A stretch of 64,000 nucleotides of DNA. Source: an uncultured Alistipes sp. GTDB taxonomy: Bacteria > Bacteroidota > Bacteroidia > Bacteroidales > Rikenellaceae. Within the stretch, counting starts at the first letter, position 1. Every line of letters begins with the position of its first letter. Shown here piece after piece: positions 48,382-57,270 of the stretch. The stretch lies in the NCBI GenBank assembly GCA_900768045.1, contig CAAGBL010000101.1, forward strand, positions 1-64,000. The letters are read 5' to 3'. The translations under genes were made by a program, and so were the position numbers. The notes under the pieces were generated by a model, which saw only the letters and a list, made by a program, of their open reading frames with translations, did no database searches and had not been told where the DNA came from.

Positions 48382-49803
48382 TTAGAGGCTGCAATCGCCG
48401 TCGAGGTCGACAACAAATGTTACCCAACCTGCCATGGTGTTGGTAATACCAACGATTGTGCGGCCGTCCTCTGATGTGCCAACTACAATGATACCCTCCA
48501 AATACAAGTCGTCATCTGCGGTCTCATTGAGTGTAGGCTCAAAGATACCAACATCGATGCTGTGCTCCTCTTTAAGCCACTGCTCCAAAGGCATCCAAGC
48601 GTATGGCTCGCCCTTGTTTATGTCGATAACGTACGATGTAGTACCGAGATAGTATGGAGTATCGTTGAGGAAAGCGATGCCATTATCAGACATAGCTGTT
48701 ACCGCACCACCAGTAAAGGTGTACATAGTCTCAGTTGTGCGGTCGTATGTAGCGGCGTAAGTAGCCTGTCCAGCTGCATAGTCAACAGCCTTACCATATA
48801 CGTAGCGACCGCTCTGTGTGAAGTTATTCTGAGTATCGCCCATGCTATATACAGGATTATACTCCTCGTCGTATAGGAAATGAACATACTCAAAAGGAGT
48901 GTACTCGTCTGTCCAAACAATATTGTGCATACCCATTGACTGCTCGCAACCAAGCAACTCACGTGTAGGAGATACTGCCTTGATGTGTGTTGCAGCAACC
49001 TCGTTGTAGATGCGCTCGCCAACAGTAGGAATAGTGATACGCTCCTTAATTACGTCGTAGCAGAAAGGAACAACTAAGCCATACATCTGTACATAGTATG
49101 ATGTTTCGTCGTAGTCGTAGAACCAACCTACTACATACTCGCCATCAGGAGTAATGCCCGTAGCACAGCTCATAGCATATCTCGAAGCTATCTCCTTGAT
49201 GCCCTTAATCTGAACAACATTGTCGCCAATGAGAATAGCTGCATCGCCCTCAGGATTCTCAGAGTGGTCAGAACCTACGGCAGTACCATTGTCAGAAACA
49301 TCGTAGAACTCAGCAGTTGGGAACTCAACCATATTGTCTGTAGAGAGGTCGAGAATGTAGCCCATACGGCCGAAACCACCAACAACCCAGCGACCATTGT
49401 TCGAGATAGCCTGTGCAGAGGCACCATACTGAGGTACAAACTCACGGTATGCAGGCACAATACGCTCCTCAGTCTTTACGCTCTTTTTGGTTACGTCAGA
49501 GTTCTTCGCCTTGTCAGTTGCAATAGCACGAACATAGATAGTGTACTGAGTGTTGTACTGCAACTCGTCGAACTTGTGAACAGTCTTGTCGGTCTTCTCA
49601 ATTGAGCCTGGATCGAGTGCTACCTCATAGTATGCAGCACCAGTAACCTTCTCCCATGCAACAACGATTGAGTTACCCTGAACGTTAAGTGTGAACTTAG
49701 GTGTCTCCAAGCGATCACCATTGTTCTGATCGGCAGGTGTCTCGCACGAGATTGCCATGAAGGCAATAATTGCGGCGCAAAGGCTGTAAATAGTTTTTTT
49801 CAT
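48382..49803 (-). CDS. Lipoprotein with fibronectin type III domain and HAF-like repeats
   Basis: 473 residues. Lipobox AISC (Cys20). An FN3 domain (about 35-112, SIVVAWEKVTGAAYYEV) is followed by repeats with the sense of extracellular HAF/propeller units (AISNNGRWVVGGF, VSDNGTAVGSD, GITPDGEYVVGWF, TSEDGRTIVGI). Function unknown; the fold suggests a binding platform on the cell surface. Minus-strand TATCTTTG at 49862-49855 gives a leader of about 45 bases. Confidence 0.7.
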   Translation of the reverse strand: MKKTIYSLCAAIIAFMAISCETPADQNNGDRLETPKFTLNVQGNSIVVAWEKVTGAAYYEVALDPGSIEKTDKTVHKFDELQYNTQYTIYVRAIATDKAKNSDVTKKSVKTEERIVPAYREFVPQYGASAQAISNNGRWVVGGFGRMGYILDLSTDNMVEFPTAEFYDVSDNGTAVGSDHSENPEGDAAILIGDNVVQIKGIKEIASRYAMSCATGITPDGEYVVGWFYDYDETSYYVQMYGLVVPFCYDVIKERITIPTVGERIYNEVAATHIKAVSPTRELLGCEQSMGMHNIVWTDEYTPFEYVHFLYDEEYNPVYSMGDTQNNFTQSGRYVYGKAVDYAAGQATYAATYDRTTETMYTFTGGAVTAMSDNGIAFLNDTPYYLGTTSYVIDINKGEPYAWMPLEQWLKEEHSIDVGIFEPTLNETADDDLYLEGIIVVGTSEDGRTIVGITNTMAGWVTFVVDLDGDCSL

Positions 49804-50121
49804 AAAATTGGTTAGGAATAAGTTATTTGTGTCAAAATTTCTATATTATCGCAACAAAGATACATAATTATTTAGATGCAACAACTTTTCACTGCGATAT
49901 TTATGCATATTTATCGACATATTCTTTTTTGACTATTTTGCTACTGGCACACGGCGTGTGCAATTCGTCGCACAAGGCTTACCGCTCGTAGTCCCAAAAA
50001 TGCCATTTGGGTAATATGTGTGCCCTAATTTTTTTTGTTGTCGAATTATTGTTGTAACTTTGTGATGTATTATGCACAAATGTGCATGTGGAAAATTGCT
50101 TGTAAACAAACTTAAAAATAG
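49804..50121. other. Divergent intergenic region with leader elements
   Basis: 318 bp without a gene. It holds the minus-strand -7 box TATCTTTG (49855-49862) for the 48382 gene and an inverted repeat GCACAC-GGC-GTGTGC (about 49948-49962). A small hairpin CCAAAAATGCCATTTGG is at about 49994-50010. The plus-strand -7 TAACTTTG (50055-50062) has TTTG 17 bp before it. The inverted repeat ATGCACA-AA-TGTGCAT (50072-50087) follows immediately. Confidence 0.6.
50055..50087 (+). promoter_or_regulatory. -7 element and TGCACA inverted repeat before the amylase gene
   Basis: TAACTTTG is followed 9 bp later by the 7-bp perfect inverted repeat ATGCACA / TGTGCAT. It resembles the GCATG-TGTG-CATGC repeat at 23549 in position and in the core ATGTG-GCATG. 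Confidence 0.5.
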
Positions 50122-50127
50122 ATGCAA

Positions 50128-52728
50128 ATGAAAAAGTTACACTTTTTGTTGATGGCTCTCTTTGCAGCTGTCATCATGGTAGGTTGCGAGAATCTCCTTC
50201 CAGAGGAGCCAAACGACACACCAACAGAGACTCCAGGTGAGACTCCAGGTGAGACTCCAGGTGATGAGCCAAATGATGAGCCAAACGACGAGCCTATCAC
50301 TGGCGAGTTGCCACTTATCTCAACCAGCCCAGCCTTTGTTACTGAGCACATGACAGAGGATATTACAGTTATCCTTAATACCAAGGGCACAGCGGCTGAC
50401 GGCTTTACTGGCGAGTTGTATGCCCACACGGGCGTCCTCACAGCAAAGAGCACAGCGAGCAACGACTGGAAGTATGTTCTTTCGGAGTGGGGCAACAACA
50501 TTCCTGAGTGTAAGCTCGAGTCTAAGGGTAACAACATCTGGCACTACACTATCAAGGGAGGTGTTCGTGCATGGTATGGTGTTGCGGAGGAGGATACTGT
50601 AACACACATCGCCTTCGTGTTCCGCTCATCGGACAGCAAACTCGAGGTTAAGGACAATGGTTCAGATATCTTCGTTGAGCTTGCTAAGGAGGGTATGGCT
50701 GTTAAGTTCCTCTCGCCTAAGCATGGTAGCCAGTATCAGGTTGGCGATGAGATTGTTGTACAGACACAGCAGCAGGCAACAACATCTGTAACGCTCTATA
50801 TGAACGATGTTGAGGTTGCTACGTCTACATCAGCTACACTCAGCTACACATACACCACAACAAAGAGTGAGGATATCGTCTTCAAGGCCGTAGCAACAAA
50901 TGGCACGGAGACTATCGAGGAGTCAGTGGCAGTAGCCGTTCTTGGTGCTACAGAGAATGCTCCACGTCCTTCAGGTGTTAAGAATGGTGTGAATATCAAT
51001 GGCGATGAGGCTACATTCGTGCTCTTCGCACCAGGCAAAGAGTCGGTAATTTTGCTCGGCGACTTTAACCAGTATGCTCCATCTAACGAGTATATGATGA
51101 AGCGTGACGGCGACTACTTCTGGACTACAGTATCAGGCCTCGAGGAGGGCGTTGAGTATGGTTATCAGTATCTTGTTGACGAGACAATCAAGATTGGCGA
51201 TCCTTATGCTACAAAGATTCTTGATCCATGGAACGACAAATATATTAGCGCTACAACATATCCTAACCTCAAACCATATCCAGCTGAGTACACAACAGAT
51301 GTCGTTTCAGTATTCGAGATTAACCATGATGAGTATCAGTGGGTAGTCTCTGACTTTGATCGTCCTAAGCAGAACTCATTGGCTATTTACGAGTTGCTTA
51401 TCCGTGACTTCACAACAACACGTACTATCGATGCTGTGACTGCGAAGCTCGACTACCTCAAGACATTGGGTATCAATGCTATTGAGCTTATGCCTATTCA
51501 GGAGTTCGACGGCAACGACTCATGGGGCTACAACCCATGCTACTACTTTGCTGCCGACAAGGCTTATGGTACTGAGGAGGCATACAAGCGATTTATCGAC
51601 GAGTGTCACAAGCGAGGCATTGCAGTAATCATCGACGTAGTATTCAACCACGCTACAGGCCTTCACCCATACGCTAAGATGTGGTGGAACTCAGGCGCTA
51701 ATAAGACTGCTTCGAACAACCCATTCTTCAATGTTGATGCGCCACACAACTTCAGCGTATTCCACGACTTCAACCACACATACTCTGAGACTGTTAAGTT
51801 CTTCGACGAGGTGTTGACCTTCTGGTTGGAGGAGTACAAGGTTGACGGCTTCCGTTTCGACCTTACTAAGGGCTTCGTGCAGAACCCTAGCAACTACGAT
51901 GCGAGTGGTTACTCATCTCAGCGTATTGGCATCTTGAAGCACTATGCTGAGACTATCCGCTCAGTGGAGAACGATGCTTACATCATTTTCGAGCACTTCT
52001 GCGACGACTCAGAGGAGACTGAACTCTATAACTCTGTAGGCGCTCTCTGCTGGAACATCAGCCAGATGAATGGCTACATGGAGTCAGTAATGGGCTGGAC
52101 AGGTGGCGAGAAGAGTAGCTTTGCTAACTTCAAGAAGGGCCGTGTAAACAATATCGAGACTCATGACGAGGAGCGTGTTGCATATAAGGCTGTAACATAC
52201 GGTGACAGCTATGTTAAGAACAACTGGGCAGTTATCTCTAAGCGCTTGCAGGCGGCCTATGCTTTGCACTTCCTCACTCCATATCCTAAGATGATGTGGC
52301 AGTTTGGCGAGCTCGGCTACGATGTCTCTATCAATGCTAATGAGGAGGGCAAGGTAGGTAGTGGCGACGAGTACCGTACGCACCGTAAGCCTGTACGTTG
52401 GAGCTACTTCCAGAATGCAGACCGTCGTGCTATGTACGATGCCTTGTCGAAGATTATCACTTGGCGTACAAGCAACCAGGACTACTATGGTCAGGACAAC
52501 TTGAAGGTACACCGTTGGGCTGTTGGTGATGCAAGCATGGGCGGTAAGACACTTATCATGGATCGAGTTATCGTTGTTGCAAACTTCACCAACTCAACAA
52601 CATCGACAACTGTAAGCGTGCCACAGACTGGCGAGTGGACTAACCTTCTTACAGGCGAGAAGCTCCAGCTTGGCTCATCGCATACAGTTTCGTTAGCAGG
52701 CAGCGACTATATTGTACTTGTTAAATAA
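50128..52728 (+). CDS. GH13 alpha-amylase-family lipoprotein
   Basis: 866 residues from the ATG at 50128 (another ATG lies two codons upstream). Lipidated Cys in MVGC, then a repeat linker of ETPG and DEPN units (about 33-57). Two N-terminal beta domains follow (about 60-275), then a CBM48-like module (ESVILLGDFNQYAPSNEY, about 305-370). The catalytic barrel has nucleophile Asp578 in DGFRFDLTK, acid/base Glu622 in IIFEHFC and Asp680 in IETHDEERV. Likely degrades starch or alpha-glucan at the cell surface or periplasm. Its acidic post-Cys residues suggest export to the surface. Confidence 0.9.
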   Translation: MKKLHFLLMALFAAVIMVGCENLLPEEPNDTPTETPGETPGETPGDEPNDEPNDEPITGELPLISTSPAFVTEHMTEDITVILNTKGTAADGFTGELYAHTGVLTAKSTASNDWKYVLSEWGNNIPECKLESKGNNIWHYTIKGGVRAWYGVAEEDTVTHIAFVFRSSDSKLEVKDNGSDIFVELAKEGMAVKFLSPKHGSQYQVGDEIVVQTQQQATTSVTLYMNDVEVATSTSATLSYTYTTTKSEDIVFKAVATNGTETIEESVAVAVLGATENAPRPSGVKNGVNINGDEATFVLFAPGKESVILLGDFNQYAPSNEYMMKRDGDYFWTTVSGLEEGVEYGYQYLVDETIKIGDPYATKILDPWNDKYISATTYPNLKPYPAEYTTDVVSVFEINHDEYQWVVSDFDRPKQNSLAIYELLIRDFTTTRTIDAVTAKLDYLKTLGINAIELMPIQEFDGNDSWGYNPCYYFAADKAYGTEEAYKRFIDECHKRGIAVIIDVVFNHATGLHPYAKMWWNSGANKTASNNPFFNVDAPHNFSVFHDFNHTYSETVKFFDEVLTFWLEEYKVDGFRFDLTKGFVQNPSNYDASGYSSQRIGILKHYAETIRSVENDAYIIFEHFCDDSEETELYNSVGALCWNISQMNGYMESVMGWTGGEKSSFANFKKGRVNNIETHDEERVAYKAVTYGDSYVKNNWAVISKRLQAAYALHFLTPYPKMMWQFGELGYDVSINANEEGKVGSGDEYRTHRKPVRWSYFQNADRRAMYDALSKIITWRTSNQDYYGQDNLKVHRWAVGDASMGGKTLIMDRVIVVANFTNSTTSTTVSVPQTGEWTNLLTGEKLQLGSSHTVSLAGSDYIVLVK

Positions 52729-52754
52729 TTCATTGTAATATAGGTTTTCTGAAG

Positions 52755-52875
52755 GAGGCTGAATAAAAAGTCTATTTTGTCGTTACGCTCGCCCTCAAAA
52801 TCCTCATTTACGCCTAAGTAAACTGCGGTTTTTCGGGCTTCGCAAGCCTAAAACTACATCTTTTTATTCAACCTC
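52755..52875 (+). repeat. Intergenic palindromic repeat, copy 5
   Basis: About 120 bp, nearly identical to copy 2, including GAGGCTGAATAAAAAG / CTTTTTATTCAACCTC arms and the apex TTTAC-GCCTAA-GTAAA. It is followed by the same type of terminator. It lies downstream of the amylase gene, about 170 bp before the porin gene. Confidence 0.85.
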
Positions 52876-52886
52876 TCAAACTAAGA

Positions 52887-52926
52887 GAGATGACTAATTT
52901 TCTTTTTAGTCATCTCCCTTTTTTTG
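52887..52926 (+). terminator. Terminator of the amylase gene
   Basis: GAGATGACTAA / TTAGTCATCTC followed by a seven-T run. Same stem as at 4431. Confidence 0.8.
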
Positions 52927-53012
52927 TGGCGTAAGAGCCATATTGCGCCTACTCGGGGCACTATGAGCGAATTTAGGTATTTCTACTATTTAATATTTGG
53001 AATAATATTTGC

Positions 53013-53020
53013 TATCTTTG
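53013..53020 (+). promoter_or_regulatory. -7 promoter element of the porin gene
   Basis: TATCTTTG, 26 bp before the ATG at 53047. No -33 TTTG is seen at standard spacing; the nearest is only 13 bp upstream. Confidence 0.5.
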
Positions 53021-53046
53021 CCCTCAGATTTTTAAATTAACTAAAG

Positions 53047-54114
53047 ATGAAACTAAGAGCATTACTTATTATTGCCGCTATGGCAGTGGGCTTTGCTGCC
53101 CAGGCGCAGACTACAGCAGAGAAAGTTAAGTCGTTTGCCAATGAGCACATGTCGCTTTCAGGATATTTGCAGGCTGGCTTCGAGTTCAACGAGGCTAATG
53201 ACCCAAGTACAACATTCTACCTTAAGCGTGCACGTGTAAGCCTTACGGGTAACTTCCTTGAGGAGAAGATGGACTTCCGCCTTCAGGTGGATATGGCTGG
53301 TTCGCCAAAGATCTGCGACCTCTACTATCGCTATAAGCCTCTCAACGAGCTAAATGTGCAGTTGGGCCAGTTCAAGCTCCCATTTGCTATGGAGAACGAG
53401 CTCTGTGGCCCTACAACATTCGAGTTTATCGAGTACTCATACCTCACGATGTTCCTTACTCGCAACGCCAACATGTATGACGGCATTGCAGCTACAGGTC
53501 GTGACATCGGCGCACAGCTCTATGGTGGCTTTATCGAGCGTGAGGGTTACAATATTATTAATTATAATGTAGGTATCTACAATGGTGCGGGTATCAACGT
53601 TAAGGATAACAACTCGTCGAAGGACTTTGTAGGTCGTATTATCGTTAAGCCTATCAAGGGCCTCTCAATCTCTGCATCGTATATGTATGCTAAGACGACA
53701 ACTGTCAAAGAGGAGGATTACATCGCTATAAATGAGCAGTCGCTGTTACCTGAATTGAAAACCAGAAAGATTGCTAATCATTTTGAGGCTCCACGCTGGT
53801 CGGTAGGTGCGTGGTACAACTCACGCCACTGGGTTGCTCGTTCGGAGTTTGCGCAGGCAAACTTTGGCGGTAACCTTACTAATACCCTCTACGCTTTGGC
53901 AGGCTACCACTTCGAGAAGCCATGGTCGGTTGTTGGTCGCTACGAGTTTATCCGTGACGAGTCTAATATCCTCGACCAGGAGCGCATCACTATCGCTGGT
54001 ATCTACAAACCTTATAAGTTCTTGCGCTTGCAGCTCGATGGCTCGTATGTTATGAACCACGCCCTCAAATCCAAGACCTTTGGCGTAAACTTGTTGGTTA
54101 CGGCGATGTTCTAA
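53047..54114 (+). CDS. Porin, phosphate-selective OprO/OprP-like family
   Basis: 355 residues. The signal peptide ends near AQAQ (20-21). A beta-barrel follows with alternating strands (FYLKRARVSLTGNFLEEKMDFRLQVDM, LNVQLGQFKLPF) and a terminal Phe (LLVTAMF). The FKLPF segment is typical of OprP-like porins. It would form an outer-membrane channel; anion or phosphate selectivity is not assured by sequence. The next gene begins 16 bp downstream. Confidence 0.82.
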   Translation: MKLRALLIIAAMAVGFAAQAQTTAEKVKSFANEHMSLSGYLQAGFEFNEANDPSTTFYLKRARVSLTGNFLEEKMDFRLQVDMAGSPKICDLYYRYKPLNELNVQLGQFKLPFAMENELCGPTTFEFIEYSYLTMFLTRNANMYDGIAATGRDIGAQLYGGFIEREGYNIINYNVGIYNGAGINVKDNNSSKDFVGRIIVKPIKGLSISASYMYAKTTTVKEEDYIAINEQSLLPELKTRKIANHFEAPRWSVGAWYNSRHWVARSEFAQANFGGNLTNTLYALAGYHFEKPWSVVGRYEFIRDESNILDQERITIAGIYKPYKFLRLQLDGSYVMNHALKSKTFGVNLLVTAMF

Positions 54115-54130
54115 CCACTGCTATTGAAAT

Positions 54131-55558
54131 ATGAAAAAGTCTCTTACCGAAGATTGGGTAACTACTTTTTTGAGTATTCCCCTCGTTGCGTTTGCAGCCT
54201 TGTCGTCGTTTCTCCCTGGTGGAGGTGTTAAGATTTCGGCAGACCTTACGGAGCTTGGAGCGTGGTTCGATATCGCTGTATTCTTCGTGATAGCTTTTGT
54301 GCTGTTGTACGTAGGTAACCGTCTGTTAGATAGGTCAGTAAAGGGTATTATACCATCGTTTATCGTTGTGTTTTTGATTGCTCTTCTTGCGCAGTGGATA
54401 GCCAAGATTGATGCTATCAAGTTCTACGGTTTCGAAGCGGTATTCTTTTCGGTAATCTTCGGACTCATCATTCGCAACCTATTTCACATTCCCGAGTGGC
54501 TCAAGCCAGCCATTCAGGGCGAGTTCTTCATCAAGATAGGCGTTGTCTGCCTCGGTGCTACGGTGCTCTTCTCCGATGTTATGAAGTCGGGTGCTGCGGG
54601 ACTTATCCAGGCTATCATCGTTGTCGCTGTTGTCTGGTTCTTTGGCTACTTGCTTGCTCGTAGGCTCAAGGTTGAGCGTGCTACGGCCATGACCTTGGCG
54701 AGTGGTTGCTCTATTTGCGGCGTCTCGGCATGTATCACGGCGGCGGGTGTTGCGGGTACGGAGAAGAAAAACCTCTCGTATATTACCTCTGTGGTGCTTA
54801 TCGTTGTTGTGCCGATGATCTATCTTATGCCATGGCTTGCATCGATGATTGTGCCTCTCTTGACCGACGATCCATTGCTCCAGAGCGAGATTACGGGTGC
54901 ATGGATAGGTGGCACTATCGACACCACGTCGGGCGTGGGTGCCTCGTCGGAGATGGCGGGCGACATCGCTCAGAAGACGGCTATCGTGGTTAAGGCTACG
55001 CAGAATGTGCTTATTGGCGTTGTGGCATTCTTCATCGCCCTCTATCTCTCTGCCCGCTCGGGCGAGGGTGGTATGCAGCGACCATCGTTTGGCATCGTGT
55101 GGGAGAAGTTTCCGAAGTTTATCCTCGGCTTCGTCCTCGCCTCGGCGCTCTTTAGTATCTTGCAGTCGAACGACCTATTAACCGTTGGCGGTAATGGCAA
55201 GCTTATCGAGACGGCTATGGCCAAGAACTTCTCTACGTTCTTCTTCTCGCTATCGTTTGTATGTATCGGTATGGATACCCGCCTAAAGGATATTGTGTCA
55301 CGTGAGAATCGCAATATATTGTTCTCGTTCCTTGGGGCCCAGCTCTTTAACATCGTGTTTGCCCTCTTCGTGGCGTGGCTCATGTTCGGTGTTGTGAAGC
55401 CAGCGCTGTGGCCTACAACGCCCACTGAGGCGGTTGTAGAGAGCGTGGAGACTCCCACTTCAATAAATCCTTCGGTTGTGGTTATCCCCGTTGAGCCAGT
55501 AGCTACTGAGAGCGATGTAGAGGTGCAAGAGTTTACAAGACTTCAAGCCACTGAATAA
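54131..55558 (+). CDS. YeiH-family putative sulfate/anion exporter
   Basis: 475 residues, about ten TM helices, UPF0324/YeiH family. The family signature segment ATAMTLASGCSICGVSACITAA and the later WIGGTIDTTSGVGAS are intact. It is longer than E. coli YeiH (about 350), with extra N-terminal helices and a hydrophilic C-terminal tail (about 430-475). Paired with the porin gene 16 bp upstream, which may pass the same anion across the outer membrane; that link is inference. Confidence 0.87.
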   Translation: MKKSLTEDWVTTFLSIPLVAFAALSSFLPGGGVKISADLTELGAWFDIAVFFVIAFVLLYVGNRLLDRSVKGIIPSFIVVFLIALLAQWIAKIDAIKFYGFEAVFFSVIFGLIIRNLFHIPEWLKPAIQGEFFIKIGVVCLGATVLFSDVMKSGAAGLIQAIIVVAVVWFFGYLLARRLKVERATAMTLASGCSICGVSACITAAGVAGTEKKNLSYITSVVLIVVVPMIYLMPWLASMIVPLLTDDPLLQSEITGAWIGGTIDTTSGVGASSEMAGDIAQKTAIVVKATQNVLIGVVAFFIALYLSARSGEGGMQRPSFGIVWEKFPKFILGFVLASALFSILQSNDLLTVGGNGKLIETAMAKNFSTFFFSLSFVCIGMDTRLKDIVSRENRNILFSFLGAQLFNIVFALFVAWLMFGVVKPALWPTTPTEAVVESVETPTSINPSVVVIPVEPVATESDVEVQEFTRLQATE

Positions 55559-55592
55559 AAAATATCCGACCCTGCAAGGTCGGATATTTTTA
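55557..55592. terminator. Bidirectional terminator between convergent genes
   Basis: AAAAATATCCGACC-CTGCAA-GGTCGGATATTTTT with A run on one side and T run on the other. It serves both the YeiH gene (plus) and the SLOG gene (minus). Confidence 0.88.
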
Positions 55593-56081
55593 TATGTCGA
55601 GTTCAAGTTGCTGACTATCGAAGATGTTTTTTACGGGGCAGCCAACCTCACGGGCGTAGCGCACCGTGTTTGCCGTGCCACTCGGCTTGCCGTCCCACCA
55701 TGCTATGACGTAGTCGGCGCCATCGACCATGGCCTCGTTGCGCTGTTGGTATACCCCCACAAAGTAGTTCTCCGAGAGGTAGTGAAGCCTCGTTGCTCGC
55801 TCAACGATAAGCGAGTATAGTCGGCGGTTACTCTCGCTAAATGTCTGCTCGAAGCCTCGCCACGGGATAAACGCCTCAAGCTCGATGTCGAGGTGTTTGC
55901 TTTGTAGCAGCAGCACGGTGCATGCCACAGCAAGGTCGAAGCCCTCGGCCATGCCCACACGAAACCTACGTGCACCCGCCCTATATAGCATCTCTATCCA
56001 GTGCTCGATAAGCTGGTCATTGTGGCGTGAGTAGGTGCGATGTCCCGTAAAAGTTACTACGTATGGTACTGCGTCGTTCAT
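55590..56081 (-). CDS. SLOG-family protein (DUF1273-like)
   Basis: 163 residues. The opening TFTGHRTYSRH, the GMAEGFDLAVA segment and the acidic-aromatic YVIAWWDGKPSGTANTV are the hallmarks of the YspA/DUF1273 branch of the Rossmannoid SLOG superfamily, whose members are thought to bind nucleotide-like ligands. No toxin, defence or phage gene is next to it. Function unknown. Confidence 0.82.
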   Translation of the reverse strand: MNDAVPYVVTFTGHRTYSRHNDQLIEHWIEMLYRAGARRFRVGMAEGFDLAVACTVLLLQSKHLDIELEAFIPWRGFEQTFSESNRRLYSLIVERATRLHYLSENYFVGVYQQRNEAMVDGADYVIAWWDGKPSGTANTVRYAREVGCPVKNIFDSQQLELDI

Positions 56082-56173
56082 AGTACAAAGATAGTAAAAA
56101 TTTTTATTTCGCTCGTGAGTTATGGCGTAGGATTTGATGTTGAAGAGGTGTACAACATTTAAAATTTACAACT

Positions 56174-56359
56174 ATGAAACAATCTTCATTATGTCTGCTC
56201 TCGGCTTTGGGTGGTGCCCTTGTCGGAGCTATGGTAGCAGTGCTCGTAACCCCAACATCGGGCAAGGAGCTTCGTCACAAGATTCGTGATGCTGTGAGCG
56301 AGGCTGAGGCTCGCATGCGTGCCGACCTCGGCTGTCACTGCGACGCCGAGACCAAGTAG
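56174..56359 (+). CDS. YtxH-domain small membrane protein
   Basis: 61 residues. One N-terminal helix with Gly/Ala small-residue packing (LSALGGALVGAMVAVLVTP) is followed by the YtxH-like TSGKELRHKI and a charged helical tail ending in two Cys (near CHCD). Such proteins are often linked with stress and membrane integrity. It is followed 30 bp later by another small membrane gene. Confidence 0.75.
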   Translation: MKQSSLCLLSALGGALVGAMVAVLVTPTSGKELRHKIRDAVSEAEARMRADLGCHCDAETK

Positions 56360-56389
56360 GAGTTAAATCATCTAACCTGCGATTCAGCT

Positions 56390-56674
56390 ATGTCGATGCT
56401 CATGTTTATCGTTGTGCTGCTGTTAGGACTTATGTTCCTTAGTGGAGCCCTTGTGGTGGTGCTTACAGAGCTTTTGGGGAGCCTTATCCTCGCACTACTT
56501 ATCGTCGGAGTGATATATGCTCTCATCGCCCTAACACTCTATTATAGCTCCATACGCCGCACCTTGAACCTGTGGCATCGGCGCCTCGACACGGTCTACG
56601 ATGTTAGTGCCATTGTCGAGGAAGTGTATCGCAAGGCGGTGGCTTATCTACAAAAAATACTGGGTAGCGTCTAA
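56390..56674 (+). CDS. Small two-TM membrane protein, hypothetical
   Basis: 94 residues. Two hydrophobic helices (about 3-28 and 29-52) precede an amphipathic tail (RRTLNLWHRRLDTVYD). Gene order after a YtxH gene is reminiscent of the YtxH/phage-holin-like pairs of Bacteroidetes, but I see no clear holin motif. The stop overlaps the terminator stem at 56657. Confidence 0.6.
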   Translation: MSMLMFIVVLLLGLMFLSGALVVVLTELLGSLILALLIVGVIYALIALTLYYSSIRRTLNLWHRRLDTVYDVSAIVEEVYRKAVAYLQKILGSV

Positions 56675-56686
56675 GCTACCCAGTAT
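56657..56686. terminator. Hairpin overlapping gene end
   Basis: ATACTGGGTAGC-GTCTAA-GCTACCCAGTAT, a 12-bp perfect stem containing the stop codon of the 56390 gene. A six-A run precedes it, so termination of the minus-strand mntP message is also possible. Confidence 0.7.
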
Positions 56687-56703
56687 CATTTATCTGCTCA
56701 CTA

Positions 56704-57261
56704 TTAGTGGTTTAGATGCTCTATGAGGATTTTTATGCCGATGCCAATAAGCACCAAGCCACCTAATAGCCCCGCCTTCGAGCCAAGGCGTGAGCCAATC
56801 TTGCGACCGAGATATAGGCCCATTGCCGAGAGAGCAAATGTCACAACGCCGATGATTGCGGAGGCAGACCAGATATTGGCATGGATAAAGGCAAAGCTAA
56901 CGCCTACGGCGAGTGCGTCGATGCTCGTAGCTACGGCCATTAGCGCCATGGTGCGCACGCCAAAGTCATCATTGCTATCATCTTCCTCGCCCCATATAGT
57001 CTCACGTATCATGTTGAGGCCGATAAGTATGAGCAGTCCGAAGGCTATCCAGTGGTCGATGCCTACTACGAAGCTGGCAAACTGCTTGGCAAGTAGGTAG
57101 CCCACTATGGGCATCAGCGCCTGAAAGCCACCAAACCAAAAGCCTACTTTTAGTATGTGTGATAGCTCTACTCGCTTAACGCTTAGGCCCTTACCTATGG
57201 ATACTGCTGTGGCGTCCATCGCCAAGCCAAAGCCTATCAACAGAATTTCTACAATTCCCAT
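56704..57261 (-). CDS. mntP: Manganese efflux pump MntP
   Basis: 185 residues, six TM helices in two DUF204 repeats, each with the conserved Asp (GLAMDATAVSIGKG and ATSIDALAVGVSF). It exports Mn(II) from the cytosol. It starts 9 bp after nfo on the same strand. No mntP riboswitch is apparent, because the gene is internal to a transcript. Confidence 0.92.
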   Translation of the reverse strand: MGIVEILLIGFGLAMDATAVSIGKGLSVKRVELSHILKVGFWFGGFQALMPIVGYLLAKQFASFVVGIDHWIAFGLLILIGLNMIRETIWGEEDDSNDDFGVRTMALMAVATSIDALAVGVSFAFIHANIWSASAIIGVVTFALSAMGLYLGRKIGSRLGSKAGLLGGLVLIGIGIKILIEHLNH

Positions 57262-57270
57262 ATTTCGAAA

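Noticed and set aside
55590..56081. SLOG protein as part of a defence system
   Set aside because: No effector, nuclease, TIR or cyclase gene lies nearby; neighbours are a transporter and small housekeeping membrane proteins.
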